This document shows, piece after piece, positions 1 to 8,398 of a DNA stretch of 64,000 bases. Location of the stretch: contig CASEIL010000004.1 in the NCBI GenBank assembly GCA_949288065.1, forward strand, positions 26,246-90,245, read 5' to 3'. Numbering within the stretch: the first letter of the stretch is position 1; the number at the start of each line of letters is the position of its first letter. Source of the DNA: an uncultured Phascolarctobacterium sp. (lineage in GTDB: Bacteria > Bacillota > Negativicutes > Acidaminococcales > Acidaminococcaceae). Below the pieces are notes generated by a model. That model worked only from the letters and a program-made list of their open reading frames with translations, was not told the DNA's origin and ran no database searches. Position numbers and translations under genes: made by a program.

Positions 1-55
1 CGCCAAAAATAAAATCTAAAATAAACCCCAAAATAATCGCAGTTAAAAGAACCAT
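1..55 (-). CDS. cbiB: Adenosylcobinamide-phosphate synthase CbiB, N-terminal fragment (cut by window edge)
   Basis: Only the first 18 codons are present, starting at the ATG at 55-53 and running off the left edge. The visible residues form one hydrophobic helix ending in Asp-Phe-Ile-Phe-Gly, which resembles the start of CbiB/CobD, the membrane enzyme that attaches the aminopropanol arm to the corrin ring. It follows cbiA by 22 bp on the same strand, where cbiB commonly sits. The fragment is too short to exclude another small membrane protein. Confidence 0.6.
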   Translation of the reverse strand, partial: MVLLTAIILGFILDFIFG

Positions 56-77
56 ACTACAAACCCTTCATCGTCCA

Positions 78-1445
78 TCAATCTATCTTATCCCTGTAAG
101 TCTGGCAGGCCATTACAAAACTTTTGGCAAAATCAACATTACCCCACAAATGAATATGTGGGTAACCGGCGTAAATGTTTGGCGTTGCATGAACCGCCTC
201 CCACGTTTTGGTGCCGCTGGCTTTGGCAACGGTAAACGCATCGCCGTTATTAGTGCTGTCCGAATAATGAAACTCGTGCCCGTTAATTTTGCCGCCTGCC
301 CTGCACAGCAGGTTATCGCGCTTAGCGGTTAAATTAACATAGCCAAAACGGTTCAGCTTTTCCGTCATGTAGGTTTCGCCAGGTATTGCGCCCACCCAGT
401 TATATTTTGCGCCGTCTTTGGCAGCAAAACGCTCCAGCAAATACATAAAACCGCCGCATTCGGCAAAACAGGGCAAACCTGCCGCTAAAGCGGATTTTAT
501 GCTTGTGCGCATGGGCTCGTTAGCTTCCAGTTCTTTGGCATACAGCTCCGGATAACCACCGCCGAAGTAAACGCCGTCACATTCCGGCAATTTGCTGTCC
601 GTCAGCGGGCTGAAGGGTATCAGCTCTGCGCCGAGCTCCTGCAACAGCTCCAGCGTATCCTGATAGTAAAAGCAAAAGGCTTTATCCTCTGCCACAGCAA
701 TTTTAACATCGGCAATTTTGGCCTGTGCCATATCTGTATAGCTCAGCGCCGGTGCGCTACCTGCAATTTGCAAAAGTGCGTCAAAATCAATGCTCTTTTG
801 CGCCTGCTCCGCCAGACGGTTGATAATTTTTTGCAAATCTTCAATTTCCGCTGCGGTAACAAGCCCCAAATGGCGGCTTTCAAAATTGCAATTTTCCATG
901 TGCGGCATGTAGCCCACCAGCGGGATGCCGGTTTCTTTTTCAATCGCTTCTTTATAAAAATGGTAGCTCATGGCCGTTACGTTGTTTAAAACCGCACCGG
1001 CAACCACCACATCGCTGCGGAAGTTTTTAAATCCGTTAATCGTCGCCGCTATCGAAAGCGCTGCACCCTTGGCGTTAACTACCAGAATAACCGGCGTTTT
1101 TGTTAAACGCGCCAAATCGTAGGCACTGCCTTTTAAGGTTGTACCCATACCGTCAAAAAAGCCCATCGCGCCTTCCAAAACGGCAATGTCACAATCCCTT
1201 GCGTTTTTAGCAAGCAGGTATTTTGCCGTTTCCTCCGGCAGCATAAACAAATCCAAATTGCGCGATTTTGCACCGATAACGCGCGAATGGAACATCGGGT
1301 CGATATAATCCGGCCCGGATTTAAACGCCGCCGTTTTTAAGCCCCTGTTCATCAGCGCTTTCAGCACGGCGCAGGTTAAGGTTGTTTTGCCGCTGCCGCT
1401 GGCAGGTGCAGCCAGCATAAAACGCGGCAGCTTCAGTTCCGTCAT
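78..1445 (-). CDS. cbiA: Cobyrinate a,c-diamide synthase (CbiA)
   Basis: ATP- and glutamine-dependent amidation of the a and c side chains of cobyrinate, in the cytoplasm. The N-terminal P-loop of the dethiobiotin-synthetase-like domain (ASGSGKTT) lies near residue 17. The C-terminal class I glutamine amidotransferase-like domain has the nucleophile Cys in FAECGGFMYL near residue 330 and a late His in the PHIHLWGN segment. About 455 residues is normal for the family. I chose the ATG at 1445 just after the cbiET stop; a GTG at 1454 would add three residues but lacks a spaced ribosome site. It is near the end of the riboswitch-controlled cbi operon. Confidence 0.93.
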   Translation of the reverse strand: MTELKLPRFMLAAPASGSGKTTLTCAVLKALMNRGLKTAAFKSGPDYIDPMFHSRVIGAKSRNLDLFMLPEETAKYLLAKNARDCDIAVLEGAMGFFDGMGTTLKGSAYDLARLTKTPVILVVNAKGAALSIAATINGFKNFRSDVVVAGAVLNNVTAMSYHFYKEAIEKETGIPLVGYMPHMENCNFESRHLGLVTAAEIEDLQKIINRLAEQAQKSIDFDALLQIAGSAPALSYTDMAQAKIADVKIAVAEDKAFCFYYQDTLELLQELGAELIPFSPLTDSKLPECDGVYFGGGYPELYAKELEANEPMRTSIKSALAAGLPCFAECGGFMYLLERFAAKDGAKYNWVGAIPGETYMTEKLNRFGYVNLTAKRDNLLCRAGGKINGHEFHYSDSTNNGDAFTVAKASGTKTWEAVHATPNIYAGYPHIHLWGNVDFAKSFVMACQTYRDKID

Positions 1446-1446
1446 T

Positions 1447-2658
1447 TTACTCACCCTTTTTTAACGCCGTCATAACATAAACCGGGTTTTGCGCCATCAT
1501 CAAATTATAAGCACCCAGCTTTTTGGCACGCGCCGCAAACACGTTCACAATGTCCAGCGCATAAGCCTCGTGCTGCTTGTAATATTCGGCAACCTCAATC
1601 AGCGTTTCTACGGTAATAGCGTTAATTACCACGCGGCACGCTGCGTTTTTGCTGTAAATGGTGTCCAGCATTTTGCACAGGTTGCCGCCGCTGCCGCCGA
1701 TAAATACACAATCCGGCACCGGCATCGCCTCAAGGTTGGCGCTTGCCTCGCCCGGCACAATGGTAAGGTTATCAGCACCGAACAGCGCCTTATTTTTCTC
1801 AAGCAGTTCCAGCGCCAGCGGGTTACGCTCAAAAGCATACACGCTGCCGCGTTTTGCTAACAGCGCCAGCTCAATGGAGCACGATCCTGTGCCAGCGCCG
1901 ATGTCGTAAATAACGTCGGTTTCCTCCGGCATCAGCTTGGAGATGGACACCGCGCGGATTTCCTGCTTCGTCATCGGCACTTTGCTGCGGATGAATAAAT
2001 CATCGCTTAAGCCGTGTACCGCGTGCGTAAGCTGTTTTGCACCGTCATTTATAATCATCATTACGGAAAGCGAGGAGAATTTTTGCTCCGCGCCTTCCGC
2101 CGCCGTCATGGCAGATACTTTTTCATCATCGTAGGAAAGGTTTTCGCCCACATACACCTGCACCTCGCCCATGCCGTGTTCACACAGCTTAGCGCACAAT
2201 ACCTGCGGGGAATTTTCGCCGCCGGTAAGGGCAAACACCTTTTTATTATGCGCAACGGCTTCAATTAAATTTTGCCTGCGCCCGTGCATGCTGATAATTT
2301 TAGCGTCGTCCCAGCTCATGCCCAGCTGCTGCGCAAAATACACCAAACTGCTGATGCCCGCATAACGCACGCACTCACAATTTGGCAGCTTGCCGCTGAT
2401 AGTTTTGGCAAGGCTGAAAAAGCCCACGTCGCCGCTTACAAGCACGCTGACAACGTCCTTTTGCGGGTCTGCCTCGGCGCAAATTTCAGCAATCTCTGCC
2501 GTTTTAATGGTGTCATAGCTGCGCTTGCCTGCCGCAAAATTGGCCAGCATGCGCTTATCGCCGATAACCACGGTGCTGGCTTCAATCGCCTCGCGCGCCG
2601 CGCCGGTAAGCAGTTTGGGGTTGCCCGGACCAATGCCGACTATATTTACCCTTAACAT
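1447..2658 (-). CDS. cbiET: Fused cobalt-precorrin-7 C5-methyltransferase / cobalt-precorrin-6B C15-methyltransferase (CbiET)
   Basis: Bifunctional enzyme that methylates C5 and C15 and decarboxylates the C12 acetate in corrin synthesis. Residues 1-200 form the CbiE tetrapyrrole methylase: it opens with VGIGPGNPKLLT and has the LVSGDVGFFS loop near residue 93. Residues 205-403 form CbiT, a Rossmann SAM methyltransferase with the glycine motif DIGAGTGSCSIELA. CbiE and CbiT are separate proteins in many bacteria; a fusion as in CobL is common in Firmicutes. It lies between cbiJ (10 bp gap) and cbiA in the same transcription unit. Confidence 0.93.
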   Translation of the reverse strand: MLRVNIVGIGPGNPKLLTGAAREAIEASTVVIGDKRMLANFAAGKRSYDTIKTAEIAEICAEADPQKDVVSVLVSGDVGFFSLAKTISGKLPNCECVRYAGISSLVYFAQQLGMSWDDAKIISMHGRRQNLIEAVAHNKKVFALTGGENSPQVLCAKLCEHGMGEVQVYVGENLSYDDEKVSAMTAAEGAEQKFSSLSVMMIINDGAKQLTHAVHGLSDDLFIRSKVPMTKQEIRAVSISKLMPEETDVIYDIGAGTGSCSIELALLAKRGSVYAFERNPLALELLEKNKALFGADNLTIVPGEASANLEAMPVPDCVFIGGSGGNLCKMLDTIYSKNAACRVVINAITVETLIEVAEYYKQHEAYALDIVNVFAARAKKLGAYNLMMAQNPVYVMTALKKGE

Positions 2659-2668
2659 TTTTTCACCT

Positions 2669-3436
2669 TCATTCTGCGGTTTTGTAGCGCTCCTTCATCA
2701 GCTGCGCTATCTCGGCATAACCGCTGCCGTTTTCGTTTTCGCTTCTGGCAATTATTACCAGCTCTGCACCGGCTTCGTGCGCAGCGGCAATTTTTTCTTC
2801 AAAGCCGCCTGCCTTGCCGGAATCCTTCGTTACTAAATACTTTGCCTTAAAATGCTTCAGCATGGCAATGTTTAAATCTTCTTCAAACGGGCCCTGCATG
2901 CACACAATGTTGGCAGGCTTGTAGCCCAGCTCCACCGCTTTCGCCAGCGAATCCTGCATCGGCAGAATACGCAGCGCAATGCGCCCGGCATAATCCGGCA
3001 CCGCAGTAAAATCAGGCAGGTTTTTGCTGCCCGTCGTTAAAAATATTTTGCCTTCCGTATGGCTCAGCACTTCGGCTGCTTCAGCAGCGTCGTGCACCAG
3101 CACCGCACTGCCGTAACCGGCTTCCGCCGGGCGCACCAAACGCAGATACTCCGTGCCCGTCACCTCGCAGGCAGCCTTTACCGTCTGCGTCACAATCGTG
3201 GCGTAGGGGTGCGTCGCGTCGATAACGCAGTCCGGCCTGTTTTCAGCAATAAAGTGCTGCATTGCCGCCAAATCCATACGCTCCGGCAGCACCTTTACGT
3301 TCGGCGCTGCGTCAATCAACCCCGCGCCATAATTGGTGGCCACACTCACAAAAATTTCAATATCAAGCTGCGCCAGCTCTTTTACAAGGCCCCTGCCCTC
3401 GCTAGTGCCGCCGATAATCCAGATGCGCCTGTTCAC
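2669..3436 (-). CDS. cbiJ: Cobalt-precorrin-6A reductase (CbiJ/CobK)
   Basis: NAD(P)H-dependent reduction of the corrin macrocycle before the late methylations. The start shows WIIGGTSEGR, the typical N-terminal nucleotide-binding turn of CbiJ/CobK. DATHPYA near residue 73 is another conserved family patch, as is the VTKDSGKAGG segment near residue 203. The 255-residue length is typical. Its start overlaps the end of cbiH by 4 bp (ATGA), which implies translational coupling inside the cbi operon. Confidence 0.93.
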   Translation of the reverse strand: MNRRIWIIGGTSEGRGLVKELAQLDIEIFVSVATNYGAGLIDAAPNVKVLPERMDLAAMQHFIAENRPDCVIDATHPYATIVTQTVKAACEVTGTEYLRLVRPAEAGYGSAVLVHDAAEAAEVLSHTEGKIFLTTGSKNLPDFTAVPDYAGRIALRILPMQDSLAKAVELGYKPANIVCMQGPFEEDLNIAMLKHFKAKYLVTKDSGKAGGFEEKIAAAHEAGAELVIIARSENENGSGYAEIAQLMKERYKTAE

Positions 3437-4161
3437 AGCTTATAGCCTCTGGGGGTAACCAGCTTGCCGTTAATAACCTCTGTCTGGGAGTTGCCGATAA
3501 TAACGGTCGAGAACATATCAACCTCTTTTTCGCGCAGCTCCTGCAAAGTGGTAATTTCATAGCTCTCACCCTCGCGGCCGATGTTGCGCACAATGCCTGC
3601 CGGAACGTCCGGACGCTGGTTTCTCAGCATAATGTCGCACGCCTTTTTAAGGTAATCGTGGCGTTTAAAGCTGGAGGGGTTGTACAGGCAAATGCAAAAA
3701 TCTGCCTGAGATGCGCAGTCAAGGCGTTTTTCAATTTTCTCCCACGGGGTCAGCAAATCGCTTAAGGAAATTAAGCAGAAATCGCTGATAAGCGGAGCGC
3801 CCAACACAGCCGCACCGGAGCAGGCCGCCGTAATACCGGGCACTACTTCAATATCAAGCTCCGGATGGTCTGCCGCAACCTGGTACATAATGCCGGCCAT
3901 GCCGTAAACGCCAGCGTCGCCGCTGGAAATCATCGCTACGGTTTTGCCCTTCAGCGCTTCTTCCACAGCTAAACGGCAGCGGTCAACTTCCTTGCGCATG
4001 CCTGTGGATAAAAATTCCTTGCCTGCAAAATCTTCTTTAATTAAATCTATATAAACATGATAGCCTGCGATAACGTCGCATTTTTCCAGCGTTTTTTTAG
4101 CGCGGGCAGTCATCTGCTCCACGCCGCCGGGGCCCAAACCTACTACATAAACTTTCTGCAT
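3433..4161 (-). CDS. cbiH: Cobalt-precorrin-3B C17-methyltransferase (CbiH)
   Basis: SAM-dependent methyltransferase that methylates C17 and drives ring contraction in the anaerobic pathway. It opens with VYVVGLGPGG, the tetrapyrrole methylase signature, and carries the ISSGDAGVYGMAG loop near residue 80 and the VVPGITAACSGAAVLGAP segment near residue 107, both characteristic of CbiH/CobJ. The 242-residue length is normal, with no extra C-terminal domain. It sits between cbiG (18 bp gap) and cbiJ (4 bp overlap). Confidence 0.94.
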   Translation of the reverse strand: MQKVYVVGLGPGGVEQMTARAKKTLEKCDVIAGYHVYIDLIKEDFAGKEFLSTGMRKEVDRCRLAVEEALKGKTVAMISSGDAGVYGMAGIMYQVAADHPELDIEVVPGITAACSGAAVLGAPLISDFCLISLSDLLTPWEKIEKRLDCASQADFCICLYNPSSFKRHDYLKKACDIMLRNQRPDVPAGIVRNIGREGESYEITTLQELREKEVDMFSTVIIGNSQTEVINGKLVTPRGYKL

Positions 4162-4179
4162 TGTTGCACCATCCTAAAA

Positions 4180-5220
4180 TTAATTTTCAAAATCTATCGT
4201 CAGCGGTTCAACGGCAATAGCCAAAGTTACGCCGTCCTGCACTGTTTTATGCACGGTAAGCGTGCCGCCGCTTGCCAGCACTGCCGCGCGCTCGCACACA
4301 TTGTCCACACCGGCCACGCCTTTTACAAATTCGCTCGGCGTAAATTCGCCTTCGGCAGCTTCAAGCTCTGCCGCGCTGTAAAAATTAGCGGGCACGTTAT
4401 ATTTGTCAACAAAAGCCAGTAAGCCCGGCTCGTCCTTTTTCAAATCCACAGAAGCAATGTCCTTCACGCTGCGCATATCGTAACCGTGCTTAGCCATTTC
4501 CGCCATCACCAGCGCTTCAATTTTTTCCAGCGGGGTGTTGCGGCGGCAGCCGATGCCCAAATGCACAATCTGCGGAATTAAAGTTACGGTTTTGGCAAAC
4601 GGCTTTTTGTTAGCGTCAGTAGTTATTGCCATGCCAACCTCGCCGCTTTCTGCCAGCACTACGTTATGGGGCAGTGCGCCCTGCAGCGGATAATCGCAGC
4701 AGCAGCCAACGGTTTTACCGTCCACCAGCGCTGCGGCAAAGTCTTTGGCCGCCTGCATATCGCCGATAACCATGTTGTGCTGCGCTGCCCATTCGTCAAC
4801 GGCAAACAGGCTGTTCACATCAGTAGCAGTGGTTACCACCGGCTCTGCGCCGATAGCGTCGGCAATTTTGCGCGCCAAAAGGTTAGCACCGCCGATATGC
4901 CCGGAAAGCAGCGAAATTACAAAGTTCGCCTGCTCGTCGATAACAAGCACCGCCGGGTCGGTGGTTTTGCTTTTTACGCAGGGTGCAACCGCACGCACTG
5001 CAATGCCGCACGCACCCACAAATACCAGCACGTCCGCAGTTTTAAACTCGTCTGCGCACACTGCTTTGTAATCCTCGGTTGCCATCAGCCCTTCGCAGGC
5101 ACCGGCAAACTTCGGCATAGTGTAGCAGGTTGTGTCGTAGCCGCAGTCGGTTAAAAATCTGCCTACGGCGGCGTTTAACTGCCCGCCGCGTTTACTGAAA
5201 GAAAATACCGCCGCCCTCAT
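4180..5220 (-). CDS. cbiG: Cobalt-precorrin-5A hydrolase (CbiG)
   Basis: Opens the delta-lactone of cobalt-precorrin-5A and releases acetaldehyde; it is diagnostic of the anaerobic (early cobalt) route. Three regions are visible: an N-terminal domain with LVFVGACGIAVRAVAP near residue 66, a central region with LLSGHIGGANLLARKIA near residue 103, and a C-terminal domain beginning LGIGCRRNTPLEKIEALV near residue 215. At 346 residues it is full length. Its ATG overlaps the cbiF stop by 4 bp. Confidence 0.94.
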   Translation of the reverse strand: MRAAVFSFSKRGGQLNAAVGRFLTDCGYDTTCYTMPKFAGACEGLMATEDYKAVCADEFKTADVLVFVGACGIAVRAVAPCVKSKTTDPAVLVIDEQANFVISLLSGHIGGANLLARKIADAIGAEPVVTTATDVNSLFAVDEWAAQHNMVIGDMQAAKDFAAALVDGKTVGCCCDYPLQGALPHNVVLAESGEVGMAITTDANKKPFAKTVTLIPQIVHLGIGCRRNTPLEKIEALVMAEMAKHGYDMRSVKDIASVDLKKDEPGLLAFVDKYNVPANFYSAAELEAAEGEFTPSEFVKGVAGVDNVCERAAVLASGGTLTVHKTVQDGVTLAIAVEPLTIDFEN

Positions 5221-6005
5221 GCTTTTACCTCAGGTTTAAGGTTCAGCTTGCTGGGGTCGGCCTCGCGGTAGCCGTGGGCAAAAGTCGGGTTATATAATTC
5301 GCTTCTGTCATACTCGCTGCCGAGGAAGTAGCCAACGGTAATCAAAGCGGTTTTGGTAATGTTTTCTTTGGCAGCCGTTTCGGCAATGGTGCCGACGGTG
5401 CAGCGGCAAACCTTTTCGTCCGGCCAGGATGCTTTATAAACAATCGCTGCCGGGGTGTCTTCCTTGTAGCCGCCTGCAATCAGCTCTTTTTGCAGCTTAT
5501 CCAGCATGCTGCTGCTTAAAAAGATAACCATGGTTGCGTTGTGCGCTGCGTAATCGGCAATTTTCTGCCTGTTCGGCACCGGGGTGCGGCCTTCCATACG
5601 GGTAATAATAACCGACTGGCTTACGTTCGGCAGGGTGTATTCTGCCTTTAAAGCAGCGGCGGCAGCGCAGAAAGAGCTTACGCCCGGCACTACCTCGTAA
5701 TCAAGCCCGTAGCTGCGCAAAAGGTCAATTTGCTCGCGGTGAGCGCCGTAAATACTGGGGTCGCCGGTGTGCAGGCGCACAACCAGCTTGCCGCTCTGGG
5801 CAGCGGGCACCATGGCTGCAATTACTTCCTCCAGCGTCATTTTAGCGCTGTCCATAATCACGCAGTCCGGTTTGGCATATTTTAAAAGCTCGGGGTTAAC
5901 CAGCGAACCTGCGTAAATAATCAAATCGGCCTTTTCCAAAAGTTCTTTGCCTTTCACCGTAATCAAATCAACGGCACCGGGGCCTGCGCCAATAAAATAA
6001 ATCAT
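5217..6005 (-). CDS. cbiF: Cobalt-precorrin-4 C11-methyltransferase (CbiF)
   Basis: SAM-dependent methylation at C11. The start IYFIGAGPGAVDLITVKG and the later RLHTGDPSIYGA loop near residue 78 and VVPGVSSFCAAAAAL near residue 106 are the CbiF/CobM hallmarks. At 262 residues it is of normal length. It overlaps both neighbours by 4 bp (cbiL upstream, cbiG downstream), so its translation is coupled within the operon. Confidence 0.95.
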   Translation of the reverse strand: MIYFIGAGPGAVDLITVKGKELLEKADLIIYAGSLVNPELLKYAKPDCVIMDSAKMTLEEVIAAMVPAAQSGKLVVRLHTGDPSIYGAHREQIDLLRSYGLDYEVVPGVSSFCAAAAALKAEYTLPNVSQSVIITRMEGRTPVPNRQKIADYAAHNATMVIFLSSSMLDKLQKELIAGGYKEDTPAAIVYKASWPDEKVCRCTVGTIAETAAKENITKTALITVGYFLGSEYDRSELYNPTFAHGYREADPSKLNLKPEVKA

Positions 6006-6703
6006 TTGTCAAACTCCTTTTCTTTAACCAAAATTATCGAAAAATAACTGCTTTTTTCATCTATTTCATTCAAATCGCGGTAAACCTTTTCGCCGGGCAG
6101 CCCGCAGCGCTCTACCATAGCGGCATGGCTTAAAAGCCCGCGCTCTTTAAGTTCATCGCGCACAGCGGCAATCTGGCTGGCAGATTTCATCAGCACCTTG
6201 TTGCCGGGGGCGTCCAAAAACTTGCTGCTTTCCTTATAACTGCCGGGCAGGATGGTTAAGGGCTCTGCCTTTTCGCACAGCGATACATTGAGCTTCGCCG
6301 CAACGGCACAGAAGCTGGTTACGCCTGCCACAAGCTCGGCATCGTAGCCTGCCTTAAGCACCAGCTTGTGCACATAAATGCAGGTAGCATAAACCGTGGG
6401 GCAGCCCAGCGTGATGAACACAACATTTTTGCCTTCATCAAGCAGTTTAATGATAGCGTCCGCGCCCTCCTGATGTGCTTTCGCCAGCGCGTCCTTATCC
6501 TTCGTCATCGGCATGTAAACAATCAGCTGTTCTTTGTCTTCAATGTTTACCACCTGGTTAACGATGTTTTTCGCTGTCATAATATCGCCGTCGCCCTTGG
6601 GCAGTGCCACAACATCGCACTCTTTTAACAGGCGCACGGCCTTCAGCGTCATCAGCTCCGGGTCGCCGGGGCCAATGCCCACGCTGTATAATTTACCTCG
6701 CAT
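6002..6703 (-). CDS. cbiL: Cobalt-precorrin-2 C20-methyltransferase (CbiL)
   Basis: SAM-dependent methylation at C20. After the chosen ATG at 6703 comes KLYSVGIGPGDPELMTLKA, the family signature; the FITLGCPTVYAT loop and VAGVTSFCAVAAKL follow in the expected places. An upstream ATG at 6784 in the same frame would bury 27 extra residues inside cbiD, whereas an AGGAAGG site sits about 9 bp before 6703. The gene therefore overlaps the end of cbiD by 11 bp. The product is about 233 residues, typical for CbiL. Confidence 0.93.
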   Translation of the reverse strand: MRGKLYSVGIGPGDPELMTLKAVRLLKECDVVALPKGDGDIMTAKNIVNQVVNIEDKEQLIVYMPMTKDKDALAKAHQEGADAIIKLLDEGKNVVFITLGCPTVYATCIYVHKLVLKAGYDAELVAGVTSFCAVAAKLNVSLCEKAEPLTILPGSYKESSKFLDAPGNKVLMKSASQIAAVRDELKERGLLSHAAMVERCGLPGEKVYRDLNEIDEKSSYFSIILVKEKEFDK

Positions 6704-7847
6704 TATCTTCATCCTTCCTCTTTTGTTGGTGTAATTGTATAAGCTCGGCGGCATGGGCCGTTGCGCCCAAAATGCCGTATACATTGCTAAACATCAGCGC
6801 GCCGGTTTTTAACTTGCCGTGCACGCGGTGCTGCATGTAGTAATCTATTTTTTCCGTAACGGCGGGCATAACCTTGTCAAACAGGTTTTCTGCCTTTAGA
6901 ATTTTTATTACTTCGTCCGTCGTCAGCGACTCGTAAATCTTTTTGCCAACTTCAAGGCTCGCGCCGTTAAACAGCGCCTGCAAGGCAAACAGCTCCGTGC
7001 GGCAATCGGCATATTTGCTGTGCGTATTCATAACGCCCTGCGCCAGTTTAACCAGCTTGCCGCTGTGCCCAATCAAAAGCAGGCTTTCAAAACCCTTATA
7101 AACGGCGTAATCCAAAAGCTCGCCCACAAAATTGCTGCACGTTACGGCGTTATCAATATCTACCTTTAAATTATCGCGCGTAAAGTCCTCGCCGTAGTTG
7201 CCAAAAAACACCAGCAAATCCTTGTTGCCCTTTTCTGCCTGCACGTTAATTTCGGCGTACATCGTTTCCACCAGCGCCGTGTCGCTCATCGGCTCCACAA
7301 TGCCGCTGGTGCCCAAAATGCTAATGCCGCCCACAATGCCAAGGCGCGGGTTAAAGGTTTTGGGCGCAATTTCAACTCCCGCCGGGGCGGATATTGTTAC
7401 CTTTAAGCTGCCTGTGTAGCCAGACTGCGCCGCCGCGTCCGTAAGGCTCTGCAAAATCATTTTGCGCGGCACCGGGTTAATGGCAGGCCCGCCGACGGCG
7501 CACGCAAGGCCAGGCTTGGTTACCCTGCCGACGCCCTCGCCGCCTTCAATAATATGCTCAGGCGCGTCAGTTTTTTCTACCTTAGCGTAAATTAAAATGC
7601 CGTTGGTGTCGTCCGGGTCGTCGCCGCTGTCCTTTTTAATAGCGCACACGGCGTAATCCGGCGTAAAAAGCACGTCCTGCGTTTCCAAATGCAGGCGCAC
7701 ACCCTTCGGCGTATCTATATCGGCAAAATCCACACGCCTGCCGCCCAAAAGCATCAGCGCCGACGCTTTGGCAGCGGCAGCGGCGCAGCTGCCGGTAGTG
7801 TAACCGCAGCGCATTTGTTTGCCCTGCGAAAATGTGTATTCCTCCAT
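6693..7847 (-). CDS. cbiD: Cobalt-precorrin-5B C1-methyltransferase (CbiD)
   Basis: First gene of the cbi operon. CbiD methylates C1 in the anaerobic pathway. The N-terminal RCGYTTGSCAAAAAKA is the family signature, followed by the conserved KPGLACAVGGPAINPVPR patch. I chose the ATG at 7847, preceded by GGAAAGGA; an in-frame TTG at 7871 lacks such a site. The product is about 384 residues. The leader in front of it holds the cobalamin riboswitch and terminator, so expression should fall when cobalamin is plentiful. Confidence 0.95.
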   Translation of the reverse strand: MEEYTFSQGKQMRCGYTTGSCAAAAAKASALMLLGGRRVDFADIDTPKGVRLHLETQDVLFTPDYAVCAIKKDSGDDPDDTNGILIYAKVEKTDAPEHIIEGGEGVGRVTKPGLACAVGGPAINPVPRKMILQSLTDAAAQSGYTGSLKVTISAPAGVEIAPKTFNPRLGIVGGISILGTSGIVEPMSDTALVETMYAEINVQAEKGNKDLLVFFGNYGEDFTRDNLKVDIDNAVTCSNFVGELLDYAVYKGFESLLLIGHSGKLVKLAQGVMNTHSKYADCRTELFALQALFNGASLEVGKKIYESLTTDEVIKILKAENLFDKVMPAVTEKIDYYMQHRVHGKLKTGALMFSNVYGILGATAHAAELIQLHQQKRKDEDNAR

Positions 7848-7900
7848 GCCAGTCCTTTCCAAATCCGGCAACCTCTGCCAGATAGTAATTTATGTTAATA

Positions 7901-7930
7901 ATAAAAAAGCTCCTGCCCTACGGCAGAAGT
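7901..7930 (-). terminator. Riboswitch expression-platform terminator
   Basis: On the minus strand an 8-bp stem (CTTCTGCC / GGGCAGGAG, one G-T pair) with a short loop is followed by CTTTTTTATT. It lies between the cobalamin aptamer and cbiD, so it is the likely premature terminator switched by ligand binding. Confidence 0.85.
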
Positions 7931-7934
7931 CACA

Positions 7935-8088
7935 AATACCTATTAGCACCGCCCAAATGCAGGCAGCGCCCGTTTTTGCTCTCTCCATCGCCCGTAGATA
8001 CAGCCAAATCAGCCATGCTTCCGGCTTATGCCGGCGGCGGGACCGCTGCGGGCTTGCACCGCAGTACACAGGCCGACCTATTAACTTA
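7935..8088 (-). promoter_or_regulatory. Cobalamin riboswitch controlling the cbi operon
   Basis: Reading the minus strand, the leader contains GTTAATAGG (8077-8085), GGTGCAAGCCCGC and GCGGTCCCGCC in the order and spacing of the conserved cobalamin-riboswitch core, followed by a hairpin and a segment (GGCTGTATCTACGGGC, around 7999-8014) in the place of the B12 box. That last block departs from the usual consensus, so aptamer boundaries are approximate. Position in front of cbiD and of an intrinsic terminator supports transcriptional attenuation of cobalamin synthesis. Confidence 0.8.
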
Positions 8089-8095
8089 CCGTAAC

Positions 8096-8124
8096 ATTAT
8101 ACCATACAATTTTTAAAATTCCAA
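8096..8124 (-). promoter_or_regulatory. Sigma-70-type promoter of the cbi operon
   Basis: Minus strand TTGGAA (8119-8124), 17 bp, TATAAT (8096-8101). A start near 8089 would put the aptamer at the very 5' end of the transcript. Confidence 0.7.
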
Positions 8125-8152
8125 TAAAAAATAATCCTCCGCAGGTTAAAAC

Positions 8153-8181
8153 TTGCCCGGCGGCGCGCCCCCTGCTATAAT
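8153..8181 (+). promoter_or_regulatory. Promoter of the UPF0291 gene
   Basis: TTGCCC (8153-8158), 17 bp, TATAAT (8176-8181), then AGGAGG and the ATG at 8207. It is divergent from the cbi promoter. Confidence 0.6.
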
Positions 8182-8206
8182 AAAACAGGTACAGGAGGAA
8201 ACTATT

Positions 8207-8398
8207 ATGGATATGAAAGAAATGATTGCCCGCATTAATTTTCTGGCACACAAAAAACGCACCGTCGGCTTAACCGAAGGCGAACTGATTGAGCAAAAAG
8301 AGCTGTACGAACTTTACCTTGGCAACATCCGCGCGCAGGTAAAACAAAAGCTGGACAGCATTCAATTTGTAGATAAGGATGAACCGGTGCAGCACTGA
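8207..8398 (+). CDS. UPF0291 (DUF896) small protein, YnzC-like
   Basis: A 63-residue, charged, alpha-helical protein. The pattern of IARINFLAHKKR followed by GLTEGELIEQKELYELYL and the VKQKLDSIQF segment matches the DUF896/UPF0291 family (B. subtilis YnzC type), whose molecular role is unsettled. The start at 8207 has a strong AGGAGG 7 bp upstream; an in-frame extension to 8153 has none and would overlap the promoter. The stop overlaps the ATG of the next gene (TGATG), so the two are probably cotranscribed. Confidence 0.85.
   Translation: MDMKEMIARINFLAHKKRTVGLTEGELIEQKELYELYLGNIRAQVKQKLDSIQFVDKDEPVQH

Noticed and set aside
7689..8116. Plus-strand open frames over the cbiD leader
   Set aside because: They lie over the riboswitch and promoter on the opposite strand, have no ribosome site and no family resemblance.
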